A stretch of DNA of 64,000 nt from Fictibacillus nanhaiensis (lineage in GTDB: Bacteria > Bacillota > Bacilli > Bacillales > Fictibacillaceae): NCBI RefSeq assembly GCF_019801215.1, contig NZ_JAHVJO010000002.1, forward strand, positions 372,001-436,000, read 5' to 3'. Positions 8,646 to 17,221 of this stretch are shown here, piece by piece (the stretch's first letter is position 1; each line of letters opens with the position of its first letter). Under the pieces are notes generated by a model that was not told the DNA's origin, did no database searches, and saw nothing but the letters and a program-made list of their open reading frames with translations. The position numbers and the translations under genes are program-made.

Positions 8646-10822
8646 TAGTGGCCAAACTTTTTTAGCACGTTGTTTACGATCTTTGTTAACTGTGTGTCAA
8701 CCACCAAGCTTCCTCCAAACGTAATAGATCCCGTAGAAAATACTCCTCCACCACCAGGATGATCATAGTAAATCATGTCCGCCCCTTTGCCTATTGTATT
8801 TGTTCCCCGCGCTAACAAAACATAATTTTTAGGAGTATATTTATCAACCTGATCTGTTTCCCAGCCTGATGCACCGCCAGTTGAGCCATTCACTTTGTTC
8901 AATCCTATTTTTCCTATTAAATTCCCATTTCTAATACCTGTATTAGCAAAAATCCAGTGGGTGCTATTCATAACCTTATAAGGAGCTGGATCTGAGAAGC
9001 CGGTAGAGCGATATCCAACTCCTACTAAAGCGGTTTCAGGCATACCTATTTTATACAGATTGCCGCCTTTTTCAGAAGTGAACGAATGATAACCACCGTC
9101 TTTTTTCACTTCGATTTGATTCCCTTTTAACGCAACCTTCCAGTAGATACCGTTACCAGATAAATACAATACGTTTCCTCCGCGTTTTAGGAAGCCTTCC
9201 AACGCTCTATACATTGGTGTAGACCAATATTCACTATGCGTACTGATGATTAGTGTCTTATAAGAGTTTAATAATGAAGAATGTTGATGAAGATCAAATT
9301 CAGAGATCATGCTATACGGATGATTATTTCTTTCAAGCCATGAAAGAATATGACGCTCCCCATTCGCTAAATGTCCTTCATTACCAGTAGGAATAGCTTC
9401 TGGGTTAGGTCTGTTGGAACTTACAACTTCATTATAGTTTCTTGCACCATTCACATAGCTGTAACTATATAAACTCTTACCTCCCCAGCTATTGTAAGCT
9501 TCCCACGTATTAGTCGAAGCTAATACAGCAATGTCATCACCTACTGGATTCCTTTTTTTAATAACAAAGGTTATATGAAATTCACTAGTACCATCAGTTA
9601 ATTTTGCTGAGTACATGCCAGTCGGCCAATCCGTGGGTACTTTATAAGCATAGCTTGTTTTCCAAAATGCACCCTCCCGGTAGGAATCTAGAAAATAATT
9701 CTGGGAGCTAGCATCTGTTACTTCAGTTTTTAAATACGTTTTTGCTTCTTTTCCATGTCTTATAAAGCTAAGAGAAAAACGATTATTCGGTGCATGCACC
9801 TTAAGCTGTATCGTTTCTCCTGGGAAGTAGCTAATTTTATTACTGTAGCCTTCTATATCATGATTGTTCTTTACAGGTCTTAAAAGAGAAGCAACTCCCT
9901 CCTGAACTGAAGCCACGCCTCCTAAGACTGTGAAACTTTGAATGTTTTTTTCTATTATTATCTCTCTCGTACTCTCTGGAAGTGTATCAGGCCTTGTTAA
10001 CAACATGGGTACATCGTTTTTTGCCGCGAGAACAGAACCCGTTAATGCATCAGCAAACGTTAAACCCGTAGAGATGTAACTACGGTCAGAATTCATGTTT
10101 AGTGTACGAATAATATTAGCAGCCACTTCAAAACGATCTTTACCACCTATTCTTTGTCTACCTTGAAGTTGGTTATAGACTAAAGGACCTACACTTCCTT
10201 CACCCCCAACAACCAGAGTATTCTCTGCTTCTTTTAATCCCAGTTGGGTACTTTCAGGAATCTTATCTTCTAATGTAAGCAAGATGGGTATACCCTCTTT
10301 AGCAGCATATGGAGCAATTGTAAGTGCATCTGGAAATTTGTAACCATTAACAATAATTGCTTTGGTGCTGTTTCCTAGTCGTTTGGCAATATGAAATGAT
10401 ACTTCAAAACGGTCTTTACCTCCCACTCGCTCTACATTAGGAGCAAGCTTCTTTATCTCTCCTAGAACTTTATCAGAAACACTAGCAGTCCCCCCAACAA
10501 TTATTACTTTTTCGGGATTAAGTCTTTCAATTTCATTTTTTGTTATAGCGGTTAATACATGGCTTTGCGTTAACAGAATAGGAGCATTTTCTTTAAAAGC
10601 AAGAGGTGAAGCAGATAGCGCATCTGCAAACGTATTATAGTTAGATACAATAACAGTATCTGCTCCTTCTTTCCATCCCTTTAAGGATACATTTACAGCT
10701 ACTTCAAATCGGTCTTTTCCATCTAATCTTTCTACTGGTCCTGAAGCGATGGCGTAATTTTTAATTACAGCAAGTATGAATAAACTTATAAAAAAACACG
10801 TGCAAAAAAAGAGTTTTTTCAT
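8645..10822 (-). CDS. CWB2-anchored protein with dimethylformamidase-beta-like C-terminal domain (divergent paralogue)
   Basis: 725 residues from the ATG at 10822 (GAGAGG seven bases upstream; the earlier ATG at 10828 abuts the ribosome site). A signal peptide (about 1-26) is followed by three CWB2 repeats starting near residues 32, 132 and 224, a beta-rich linker domain (about 320-425), then a domain resembling the C-terminus of N,N-dimethylformamidase beta subunits (PF20254 type). NSWGGKSLY lies near 444-452 and THSEYW at 528-533. The two paralogues at 27902 and 31213 have GHDEYW instead, so the His and Glu are kept here but the Asp is Ser. Substrate is unknown. Likely a wall-bound exoprotein. 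Confidence 0.85.
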   Translation of the reverse strand: MKKLFFCTCFFISLFILAVIKNYAIASGPVERLDGKDRFEVAVNVSLKGWKEGADTVIVSNYNTFADALSASPLAFKENAPILLTQSHVLTAITKNEIERLNPEKVIIVGGTASVSDKVLGEIKKLAPNVERVGGKDRFEVSFHIAKRLGNSTKAIIVNGYKFPDALTIAPYAAKEGIPILLTLEDKIPESTQLGLKEAENTLVVGGEGSVGPLVYNQLQGRQRIGGKDRFEVAANIIRTLNMNSDRSYISTGLTFADALTGSVLAAKNDVPMLLTRPDTLPESTREIIIEKNIQSFTVLGGVASVQEGVASLLRPVKNNHDIEGYSNKISYFPGETIQLKVHAPNNRFSLSFIRHGKEAKTYLKTEVTDASSQNYFLDSYREGAFWKTSYAYKVPTDWPTGMYSAKLTDGTSEFHITFVIKKRNPVGDDIAVLASTNTWEAYNSWGGKSLYSYSYVNGARNYNEVVSSNRPNPEAIPTGNEGHLANGERHILSWLERNNHPYSMISEFDLHQHSSLLNSYKTLIISTHSEYWSTPMYRALEGFLKRGGNVLYLSGNGIYWKVALKGNQIEVKKDGGYHSFTSEKGGNLYKIGMPETALVGVGYRSTGFSDPAPYKVMNSTHWIFANTGIRNGNLIGKIGLNKVNGSTGGASGWETDQVDKYTPKNYVLLARGTNTIGKGADMIYYDHPGGGGVFSTGSITFGGSLVVDTQLTKIVNNVLKKFGH

Positions 10823-11064
10823 CAACATTCCTCTCTACCATGTTAATTAAGTTTTTTTATACACTTTTCTTTTCAAAAATTATATTCGACACTTTAAATT
10901 GGAATCCTTTGGAAAAAGCGTAAAAATGTAATTTATTAACATTTAAAGAATATTGTGAAAAAGGTACTCTAATACCATGAATTGATTAATATGTATTTGA
11001 TATTTGAATTGACATTTATTAGATTTAAATCTAAATTATACATATAACAAACAAGGGTGGTCAT

Positions 11065-11496
11065 ATGGGCAGCTTTATCAAATTACTTGCAGAATTAGTC
11101 AATAATGTACACGATATAATAGAAGATTTATTCATGAATTTAGGTATAAACCTTACTGATAAAGATCTTCATTTTTGGATCATTGGTGTTATTGGTATAA
11201 CTTTTTTTCTGTTTACACATCTGTTTTTCAAATGGCTTTCAAAATTCAGCATTACTGTCATCTCATTTTTATATACTTTTACGGTAATGCTCGTAATTGT
11301 ATTCGCTATTGAAATTCAGCAGAAGATTACTGGCAGAGGAAGGATGGAATTTAGTGACGCTATAATAGGTCTGTATGGGTTTCTAGCTTTCTTTGCTGTG
11401 TTTCTTTTAATTAAAACGGTTATTTACTTTTTATTGAAACTAATAAACCGCCCAAAAAAGGAGCGTTCAGAACGTTCTTCAAGGGCTGATTACTAA
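11065..11496 (+). CDS. Small membrane protein of unknown function
   Basis: 143 residues with three hydrophobic segments, near residues 34-57, 68-90 and 100-128, and a basic C-terminal tail (RPKKERSERSSR). The start follows AAGGGTGG seven bases upstream. I do not recognise the family. It stands alone, divergent from the CWB2/dimethylformamidase-like gene and convergent with the UDP-glucose dehydrogenase gene, with which it shares a terminator. Nothing in the sequence shows an enzymatic motif; a membrane role is all that can be said. Confidence 0.7.
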   Translation: MGSFIKLLAELVNNVHDIIEDLFMNLGINLTDKDLHFWIIGVIGITFFLFTHLFFKWLSKFSITVISFLYTFTVMLVIVFAIEIQQKITGRGRMEFSDAIIGLYGFLAFFAVFLLIKTVIYFLLKLINRPKKERSERSSRADY

Positions 11497-11532
11497 AAAA
11501 ACATTCGGGCATAAAATCCCGAATGTTTTTTT
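11495..11532. terminator. Bidirectional intrinsic terminator
   Basis: AAAAAACATTCGGG (from 11495) pairs with CCCGAATGTTTTTT (ending about 11531). It serves the plus-strand membrane protein gene and the minus-strand operon ending in ugd. Confidence 0.88.
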
Positions 11533-12856
11533 ATATTAGTTGTTTTTGTTTTTGAAAATTAGGACGCCCAATGCAATGATAGACGAAGTTCGTACCCTCT
11601 ACCTGTGCATCCGAATAGCTATTTCTTCCATCTACTAATACTGGCAGTTTCATGACTTTTTCTACTTCATTTAAGTTAATTTGTGTAAACTCTTTCCATT
11701 CAGTCAGTAAGCATACAGCATGACACCCTTCAGCAGTTTCTAAGGCATCTTCACAATAAACAATGATGTCATTGTAGTTTTTCATTTCATGCTGAAAATT
11801 TATTTGAGCTATTGGATCATACGCTCTTACGTTAGCACCAGCTTTAATAAGATCACCGATAATTTCTATTGCGGGAGCATCACGAATGTCATCAGTGTTT
11901 GGTTTAAATGCCAATCCCCAAATACCAATTGTCTTGCCTTTTAGGTTTCCAAGTGAATGTTCTAATTTCTCAATAACATTTAATCTTTGTTTCTTGTTTA
12001 CCTCAACGACTGCTTTTAACAATTTAAAGTCATATTCTGCATTCCCTGCAATTTGAATTAAAGCATCCGTATCTTTCGGGAAACAAGAACCCCCATAACC
12101 AATCCCTGCATTTAAGAAGGCTTGTCCAATTCGCTTATCATAACCCATACCTTCAGCAACTTTAACAACATCAGCGCCTACTTTATCACATATATTAGCG
12201 ATTTCATTGATAAACGAAATTTTAGTCGCTAAGAATGCGTTTGATGCATATTTTATCATTTCAGCACTTCTAATATCCGTAGTAATAATATTTTTTGTAA
12301 GCGGCTCATGTAATTTAGCAATCATTTCAGCAGCTTTTTGTTTTTTTGCTCCAATAATGATTCGGTCAGGATTAAAAGTGTCCAGAACGGCTGATCCTTC
12401 TCTCAAAAATTCTGGAACTGAGACTACGTCAAACTCTGTATCTGTTCCGGCTGAAAGAATCTCAGCAATTCGTTCATTTGTACCTACAGGAACAGTACTC
12501 TTAGTCATAATTATCTTATAGCCATTAATCGAACTTGCAATATCGCGTGCTACTTGTTCAATAAAAGCAAGATTTGCTTCTCCGCTTGGAAGTGGTGGAG
12601 TACCTACCGCAATAATAATCACTTCTGCATTCTTAATTCCGTTTGGAATATCTGTGCTAAAAGATAATCGATTTAAATTAACATTCTTTTCGATTAACTC
12701 TTTTAAACCGGGTTCATAAATAGGAACTTCCCCATTATTTAGCATATCTATTTTGTTTTGAGCTTTATCCAAACATATGACTTCATTTCCTAGATCTGAA
12801 AAACACACACCTGACACTAAACCAACATAACCTGTCCCAATTACAGTGATTTTCAT
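11531..12856 (-). CDS. ugd: UDP-glucose 6-dehydrogenase
   Basis: 441 residues, the standard length of Ugd/TuaD. The N-terminal NAD-binding loop (GTGYVGLVSG, 7-16), the STVPVGT motif (about 120-126) and the catalytic cysteine Cys258 in GGSCFPKD identify it. The SCFPKD form is typical of UDP-glucose enzymes and differs from the HCIPIDP form in the operon 1 dehydrogenase. It oxidises UDP-glucose to UDP-glucuronate with two NAD. It is the last gene of operon 2, 13 bp after the acetyltransferase. Together with galU it implies glucuronic acid in the polymer made by this operon. Confidence 0.92.
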   Translation of the reverse strand: MKITVIGTGYVGLVSGVCFSDLGNEVICLDKAQNKIDMLNNGEVPIYEPGLKELIEKNVNLNRLSFSTDIPNGIKNAEVIIIAVGTPPLPSGEANLAFIEQVARDIASSINGYKIIMTKSTVPVGTNERIAEILSAGTDTEFDVVSVPEFLREGSAVLDTFNPDRIIIGAKKQKAAEMIAKLHEPLTKNIITTDIRSAEMIKYASNAFLATKISFINEIANICDKVGADVVKVAEGMGYDKRIGQAFLNAGIGYGGSCFPKDTDALIQIAGNAEYDFKLLKAVVEVNKKQRLNVIEKLEHSLGNLKGKTIGIWGLAFKPNTDDIRDAPAIEIIGDLIKAGANVRAYDPIAQINFQHEMKNYNDIIVYCEDALETAEGCHAVCLLTEWKEFTQINLNEVEKVMKLPVLVDGRNSYSDAQVEGTNFVYHCIGRPNFQKQKQLI

Positions 12857-12869
12857 TAGTATCTCCTTT

Positions 12870-13460
12870 CTAGTCTTCTTTTACATTCTGGTAAGGATTA
12901 CCATTAACATCCCAACCTTTATTACTAATAATTCTTGCCGGAATTCCAGCTACTACTGAATTATCTGGAACATCTTTTGTAACCACTGCATTTGCACCAA
13001 TCATTACATTATTTCCAATTTTTATTTTACCGATAATTTTAGCTCCTGGTGCTATATATACATAGTTACCTATTTCAGGAACACCTTTTTTTTCTTTTCT
13101 ACCAGCAATTCCAATTGTTACTCCTTGTCCGATGTTACAATGCATTCCTATTTTTGCTTTTTGATGTACAACAATAAGTCCGTAATGTGGTAAATAAAGA
13201 CCTTGATTAATTTTAGTACCTAAAGGTATTTGAATTCCAATAATTATGGATAAAATTTTGTGGATTACCCAAAACAATATATATAAGATTTGTTTTATTA
13301 CTGGTATTCTAAATTCATTTTTAAAAAAGCTCCCAATTCTAAAAAATACAAGATACCAGAATGTTTCACTTATCATAATCATTTTCATTTTTTTTATTAA
13401 AGTATCACAATTACCAACCGTATAATATCTTTCAAGGTCCTTAGACAAATGCATTTTCAT
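12870..13460 (-). CDS. Serine acetyltransferase-like left-handed beta-helix acyltransferase
   Basis: 196 residues with a helical N-terminal half and a C-terminal hexapeptide-repeat beta-helix (about 85-180), including the IGQGVTIG and GANAVVTKDVPDNSVVAG patterns of the CysE/NodL superfamily. In a polysaccharide operon this more likely O-acetylates a sugar than makes O-acetylserine. The first ATG (13460) directly abuts the upstream TAG stop; the second ATG at 13454 is better spaced from a GGGG site. It lies between the pyruvyltransferase-like gene and ugd. The DNA is visibly AT-rich like the two genes before it. Confidence 0.78.
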   Translation of the reverse strand: MKMHLSKDLERYYTVGNCDTLIKKMKMIMISETFWYLVFFRIGSFFKNEFRIPVIKQILYILFWVIHKILSIIIGIQIPLGTKINQGLYLPHYGLIVVHQKAKIGMHCNIGQGVTIGIAGRKEKKGVPEIGNYVYIAPGAKIIGKIKIGNNVMIGANAVVTKDVPDNSVVAGIPARIISNKGWDVNGNPYQNVKED

Positions 13461-14699
13461 CTACCCCATTTTTTGTAACTTATTTAATGAAGATATATAA
13501 ATTGCAGGCTGTTCAGCCTGTCTTTTAACTTCAGGAATTGTTTCTAAAAGATTCCGCTTAACAATTTCCTTAGTTTTCCAACAGTTTTCTATTTTAATTT
13601 TCAAATTCTCAGGAGTAATTTCATTAATATCTATTACAAAATCGTTTAAATTTAAAGATTCCATAATACCCCTTGTTTTATGTTCATAATTAATAGCAAC
13701 CGTTGGAACAAAGTTTGATAAGCTAAAAATATTTGAATGCATTCTTGTACCCACAAACATATCCATTTTAGAATATAGATATTTTAATTCTCTTGGCTTA
13801 AAATCATAGTCCAACAACTCTGCATTTTTTATAGTAGGATGATTTAATATTTCACGGCTAATAATTCGGTCATCATTAAAAGGGTTGGGTCCTAAAACTT
13901 GAGGCATTAACAAAACTTTTCCATCTAATTCTTTTTCTATATACTCTATACCCCTTCGAATACTTTCAATGTATTTATTTCGGTAAAAGGTTTTATCCTC
14001 TACTTCTGGAAAATTCCAATCGCGTACTGTAAAACCGAATAAAGGTCCCGTATGTTGATTTTTAACTTCATCAATTACTTTATCTGCCAATTCACTTTCT
14101 TCCATCTCCATACAAAAAGCAGAGTCAGGAACTAATGTGACAGATTCATTATTTAAACTAATTTTTTCTAGCCATTGATACGTTATCTTTTCACGAATAA
14201 AGATTTTACTAACGTGATCTAGTACCTTTTTCGCTAAAATTTTCATGTATTTATTATAAAATGGACCTATGGATTGAGAATAAATAACTAAAGGTTTTTT
14301 AAAATCTATGGCAATTTTTAATTGAACTAAATGCTGAAGCAAAGCAGCACTAAATCCATGCGATAGAAGAAAGCCTCCTCCACAGCTCACAACCACATCA
14401 GCCCATTCATAATCTTTTGTTATGTTACTACTCTTACTTTTAGTCTTTAATATTTTTATAAGTTTTATTGCAGATAGTAACTTTGACCATTTTGATGTCT
14501 TTGGATCAATAGATATATTATATACACAGGATCCTACCGGTACATCATATGCTAATTGATCTACTTCAGGGAAACGGCTAAGAATTTTAATATTACAATC
14601 AGGATTATACTTTTTTATTGAATCAATCATAGACAATAAAATCCCCGCATCACCCTTGTTTCTTGATGAATGTGCATTTACAATTAGAATGTTTTTCAT
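13461..14699 (-). CDS. Polysaccharide pyruvyltransferase family protein
   Basis: 412 residues. The N-terminal NAHSSRNKGDAGILLSMIDSI segment (G-D motif), an SGGGFLLSHGFS loop near residue 108, YSQSIGPF and a C-terminal GTRMHSNIFSLS motif are hallmarks of the polysaccharide pyruvyl transferase family (PF04230: CsaB, WcaK). Members transfer pyruvate from phosphoenolpyruvate to a sugar, although some relatives have other activities. CsaB-type ketal pyruvylation of secondary cell-wall polymer is the anchor determinant for SLH-domain proteins; here the neighbours carry CWB2 domains instead. It directly follows the MurJ-like gene (2-bp gap). Confidence 0.83.
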   Translation of the reverse strand: MKNILIVNAHSSRNKGDAGILLSMIDSIKKYNPDCNIKILSRFPEVDQLAYDVPVGSCVYNISIDPKTSKWSKLLSAIKLIKILKTKSKSSNITKDYEWADVVVSCGGGFLLSHGFSAALLQHLVQLKIAIDFKKPLVIYSQSIGPFYNKYMKILAKKVLDHVSKIFIREKITYQWLEKISLNNESVTLVPDSAFCMEMEESELADKVIDEVKNQHTGPLFGFTVRDWNFPEVEDKTFYRNKYIESIRRGIEYIEKELDGKVLLMPQVLGPNPFNDDRIISREILNHPTIKNAELLDYDFKPRELKYLYSKMDMFVGTRMHSNIFSLSNFVPTVAINYEHKTRGIMESLNLNDFVIDINEITPENLKIKIENCWKTKEIVKRNLLETIPEVKRQAEQPAIYISSLNKLQKMG

Positions 14700-14701
14700 A
14701 A

Positions 14702-16237
14702 TTATCGTTCCTTTACGAACTTTCTTTTAATTGAATTAATATTATCTAAGACAATTTTTATCTTTAAAATATACATGAAAAATAAAAAAGATATACATTG
14801 AATCAAGAATAATCCAACTAATAAAGTTATTTGAGTAATTATAGAAGAATTTTTTACATCCTCTATCGTTTCATTACAAAACCATAATATAATTCCTGAA
14901 CACAAAATAGAGATAATAATCTTAAATGAACTTTCAAAAAAAGCTTTCGACCAAATCCCTTTAGTAACTTGGTTAACACTGAAAGAAATCATAGTAGCAT
15001 TAATAATTAATCCTAAAGAAGAGGATAATCCTAAACCTGGAATTCCCATTATACGAACAAAAACAACACTCATTATCATTGTAATTATTAATGATATTAT
15101 CATTAGTTTAGTAGGAGTTTTTGTGTCTCCTGCAGCAAAAAAATTTCTTGATAGAATTTCACGATATCCCATAAAAACTAAACCTATTGAGTAATATAAA
15201 AAAACATTGCTCGTTACTAAAGTCGCTTGTTGATCAAACGCTCCACGTTCAAATAAAACTCGTATTATTTCAGTGTGAAAAATAATAAAAAAAACAGATA
15301 AAGGACCTATTAATACTAAAATACTTAACAAACTATTTTGCGTTAGTTCTACAAGTTCTTTTGTTTTATTTTTAATACGAGAGAGTTTCGGAAAAGTAAC
15401 TGTAATTACTGCAGTAATAAAAATTCCTGCTATCAAAGTCTTTAACCGATATGAATACATCAATGCTGCAATACTACCCTCAGATTGAGTAGATGCTAGG
15501 GCACGGTCAACAATTGCATTTAATTGGCTAAATGCTGTACTTAACAAAATGGGTAAAAGTAAAATCGAAAAATCTTTAATCCTTTTATCCAAAATAAAAC
15601 TTGATGTTTGGAATGTGTAATCATATTTCATAATAGTAAATACTAAAATTATTAACTGAATAATAAACGCTACAAGGGTTACAAATGCAAGTCCCGAAAC
15701 ACCAAATATATCTACAAAAAAAGTTAAATAAATTAAAATTACTATGTTATTTGGTAAGATACTTATTGCTGGAATAAAAAAACTATCAAAACTATTTAAC
15801 ATTACTGTATACATTTGTATAGCTAAAACAATAAAAGTTAATGGAAATAAAATTTGGAGTAAGTATATTGATAATTTTTCTGTTTCATAAGTTAATCCTG
15901 GTGCTATAAGCGCGATTGCTTCTTCGCTAAAAACAAGTACAACTCCATATAATATAAATGAAGTTATTAAAGAAATTAATAAAATTTTATTTGCAAAATG
16001 ATAGGCTTCCTCTTTTTTCTTTAAATACTTAATGAATAATGGTAAAAAAACACTACTCAATGATAATGAGAAGGTAATCGCAAGTGTTGAAGGCGTTAGA
16101 GCTAAATAATAAGCATCTGATTCATGGGAAGTTCCAAAATGATAAGCAACGAAAGTTTCACGTAAAAAACCTAATATCTTGCTAAATGTAGCAACAACAA
16201 AAACAATGGCTCCTGCTTTAAATAAGTTAACTCCCAT
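14702..16237 (-). CDS. MurJ/MviN-like lipid flippase
   Basis: 511 residues, about 14 hydrophobic helices, within the MurJ family length range. Typical segments include SKILGFLRETFVAYHFG at the N-terminus, FERGAFD near residue 330 and AAGDTKTP near 367, all strong MurJ family signatures. Within this operon it probably flips the lipid-linked polysaccharide unit rather than lipid II, as MurJ homologues do in several exopolysaccharide clusters; this is inference. It follows the PssE-like gene by 1 bp. The DNA is markedly AT-rich compared with 50-62 kb of the window. Confidence 0.86.
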   Translation of the reverse strand: MGVNLFKAGAIVFVVATFSKILGFLRETFVAYHFGTSHESDAYYLALTPSTLAITFSLSLSSVFLPLFIKYLKKKEEAYHFANKILLISLITSFILYGVVLVFSEEAIALIAPGLTYETEKLSIYLLQILFPLTFIVLAIQMYTVMLNSFDSFFIPAISILPNNIVILIYLTFFVDIFGVSGLAFVTLVAFIIQLIILVFTIMKYDYTFQTSSFILDKRIKDFSILLLPILLSTAFSQLNAIVDRALASTQSEGSIAALMYSYRLKTLIAGIFITAVITVTFPKLSRIKNKTKELVELTQNSLLSILVLIGPLSVFFIIFHTEIIRVLFERGAFDQQATLVTSNVFLYYSIGLVFMGYREILSRNFFAAGDTKTPTKLMIISLIITMIMSVVFVRIMGIPGLGLSSSLGLIINATMISFSVNQVTKGIWSKAFFESSFKIIISILCSGIILWFCNETIEDVKNSSIITQITLLVGLFLIQCISFLFFMYILKIKIVLDNINSIKRKFVKER

Positions 16238-16238
16238 A

Positions 16239-16736
16239 TTACCTCTTTAATTGATCCTGTAATTTACCTAGATAATCATCAATATCATTTATTAGTTTTG
16301 AATTGTCAAAATGATACGTCGAGAATTTTTCTTTCTCAATGTTTGTAATGATTTCTTCCAGGTTTTCTATGTCATGAACTACTGAGATTAAATTCTTTTT
16401 TTCAAAAACTTCCGCGATCTCTAATTGATGATTATCTACATGCTCCTCATATTTCATCAATCTGGGAACTACAACCACTTTTTTATCCATTGCTAATGAC
16501 TTAATAATTGAACTAGTTCCGGCATGTGAAAGGACAAATCGGCTGTTAGCAATCCATTCGTCCATTTTTTCTGCGCTGACTAAACCAACTGTCTTAAAGT
16601 GAATTGGTTTATAGTTTGTAAAACCAGCCTGAGCTATTATCTCGTCTTTAATAATTCCTTTTTCAACAAGACGATCCAGTTCTTTAAATAATCTATCGAA
16701 CTGAAATTTTTGAGTACCTACAGTAACAAATATCAA
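16239..16736 (-). CDS. PssE-like glycosyltransferase catalytic subunit (Alg13 type)
   Basis: 165 residues if translation starts at the TTG at 16736, giving IFVTVGTQKFQFDRLFKEL, the typical PssE/Alg13 N-terminus, with AAGGGGG seven bases upstream. A longer frame to 16790 adds residues with no family match. The AGTSSIIKSL stretch and VVVPRLMKYEEHVDNHQLE motif are the UDP-sugar-binding region of GT28 C-terminal-like subunits. These enzymes work as a pair with a membrane-bound PssD/Alg14 partner, encoded immediately upstream. The TTG overlaps the partner's TGA stop as TTGA, implying translational coupling. Sugar transferred is unknown. Confidence 0.87.
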   Translation of the reverse strand: MIFVTVGTQKFQFDRLFKELDRLVEKGIIKDEIIAQAGFTNYKPIHFKTVGLVSAEKMDEWIANSRFVLSHAGTSSIIKSLAMDKKVVVVPRLMKYEEHVDNHQLEIAEVFEKKNLISVVHDIENLEEIITNIEKEKFSTYHFDNSKLINDIDDYLGKLQDQLKR

Positions 16737-17221
16737 TAGATCGCCCCCTTGTAGGTTGCTTTTGGGTAGATTTCGTTCATTTCTTCCCACTGGACGTAAA
16801 ACCGATCTGCAAACTTATAGATTATTCTTCCTGTAATCGTTGGGCTTGTAATTTTTGCAAAGCTTTCTAGGAACACTACTTTTTTGCCAAACAAAGCACC
16901 TAATACACAAAGCGGGAGAACAGCACCTGCTCCAGTTGATATGATAACATCAGGTTTCTGTTTAAGCAGAATCCAAACCGATTTAAAAAGGTTAATCGTA
17001 AAGTTTTTTACAAAAGAGATATTCTTTCGTTCTTGTTGCTTTAAAAACATAGTAGGGTGATTTTTTTGTAAAGAAAGACTTGTCTCGTTTTTTTCTGTTA
17101 CAAGAAAATAATTATATTTACTAGAAACAAGCGGCAAAAGCTGTTTGAGCTGTGCTAAATGCCCACCGGATGAACTAATCAAACAAACTTTTAGTTTTCT
17201 ATCATTATCCAATTTGTTCAC
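16733..17221 (-). CDS. PssD-like glycosyltransferase membrane subunit (Alg14 type)
   Basis: Up to 162 residues. KVCLISSSGGHLAQLKQLLP near the N-terminus and STGAGAVLPLCVLGALFGKK identify the Alg14/PssD family, which recruits the catalytic PssE/Alg13 subunit to the membrane. The first start is GTG at 17221, inside the end of the polymerase-GT4 gene, but AGGTG overlaps it. A TTG at 17212 lies six bases from AGGTG and is at least as likely, giving 159 residues. The gene overlaps its upstream neighbour by up to 17 bp and its partner by 4 bp, so all three are probably translationally coupled. Confidence 0.86.
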   Translation of the reverse strand: MNKLDNDRKLKVCLISSSGGHLAQLKQLLPLVSSKYNYFLVTEKNETSLSLQKNHPTMFLKQQERKNISFVKNFTINLFKSVWILLKQKPDVIISTGAGAVLPLCVLGALFGKKVVFLESFAKITSPTITGRIIYKFADRFYVQWEEMNEIYPKATYKGAIY

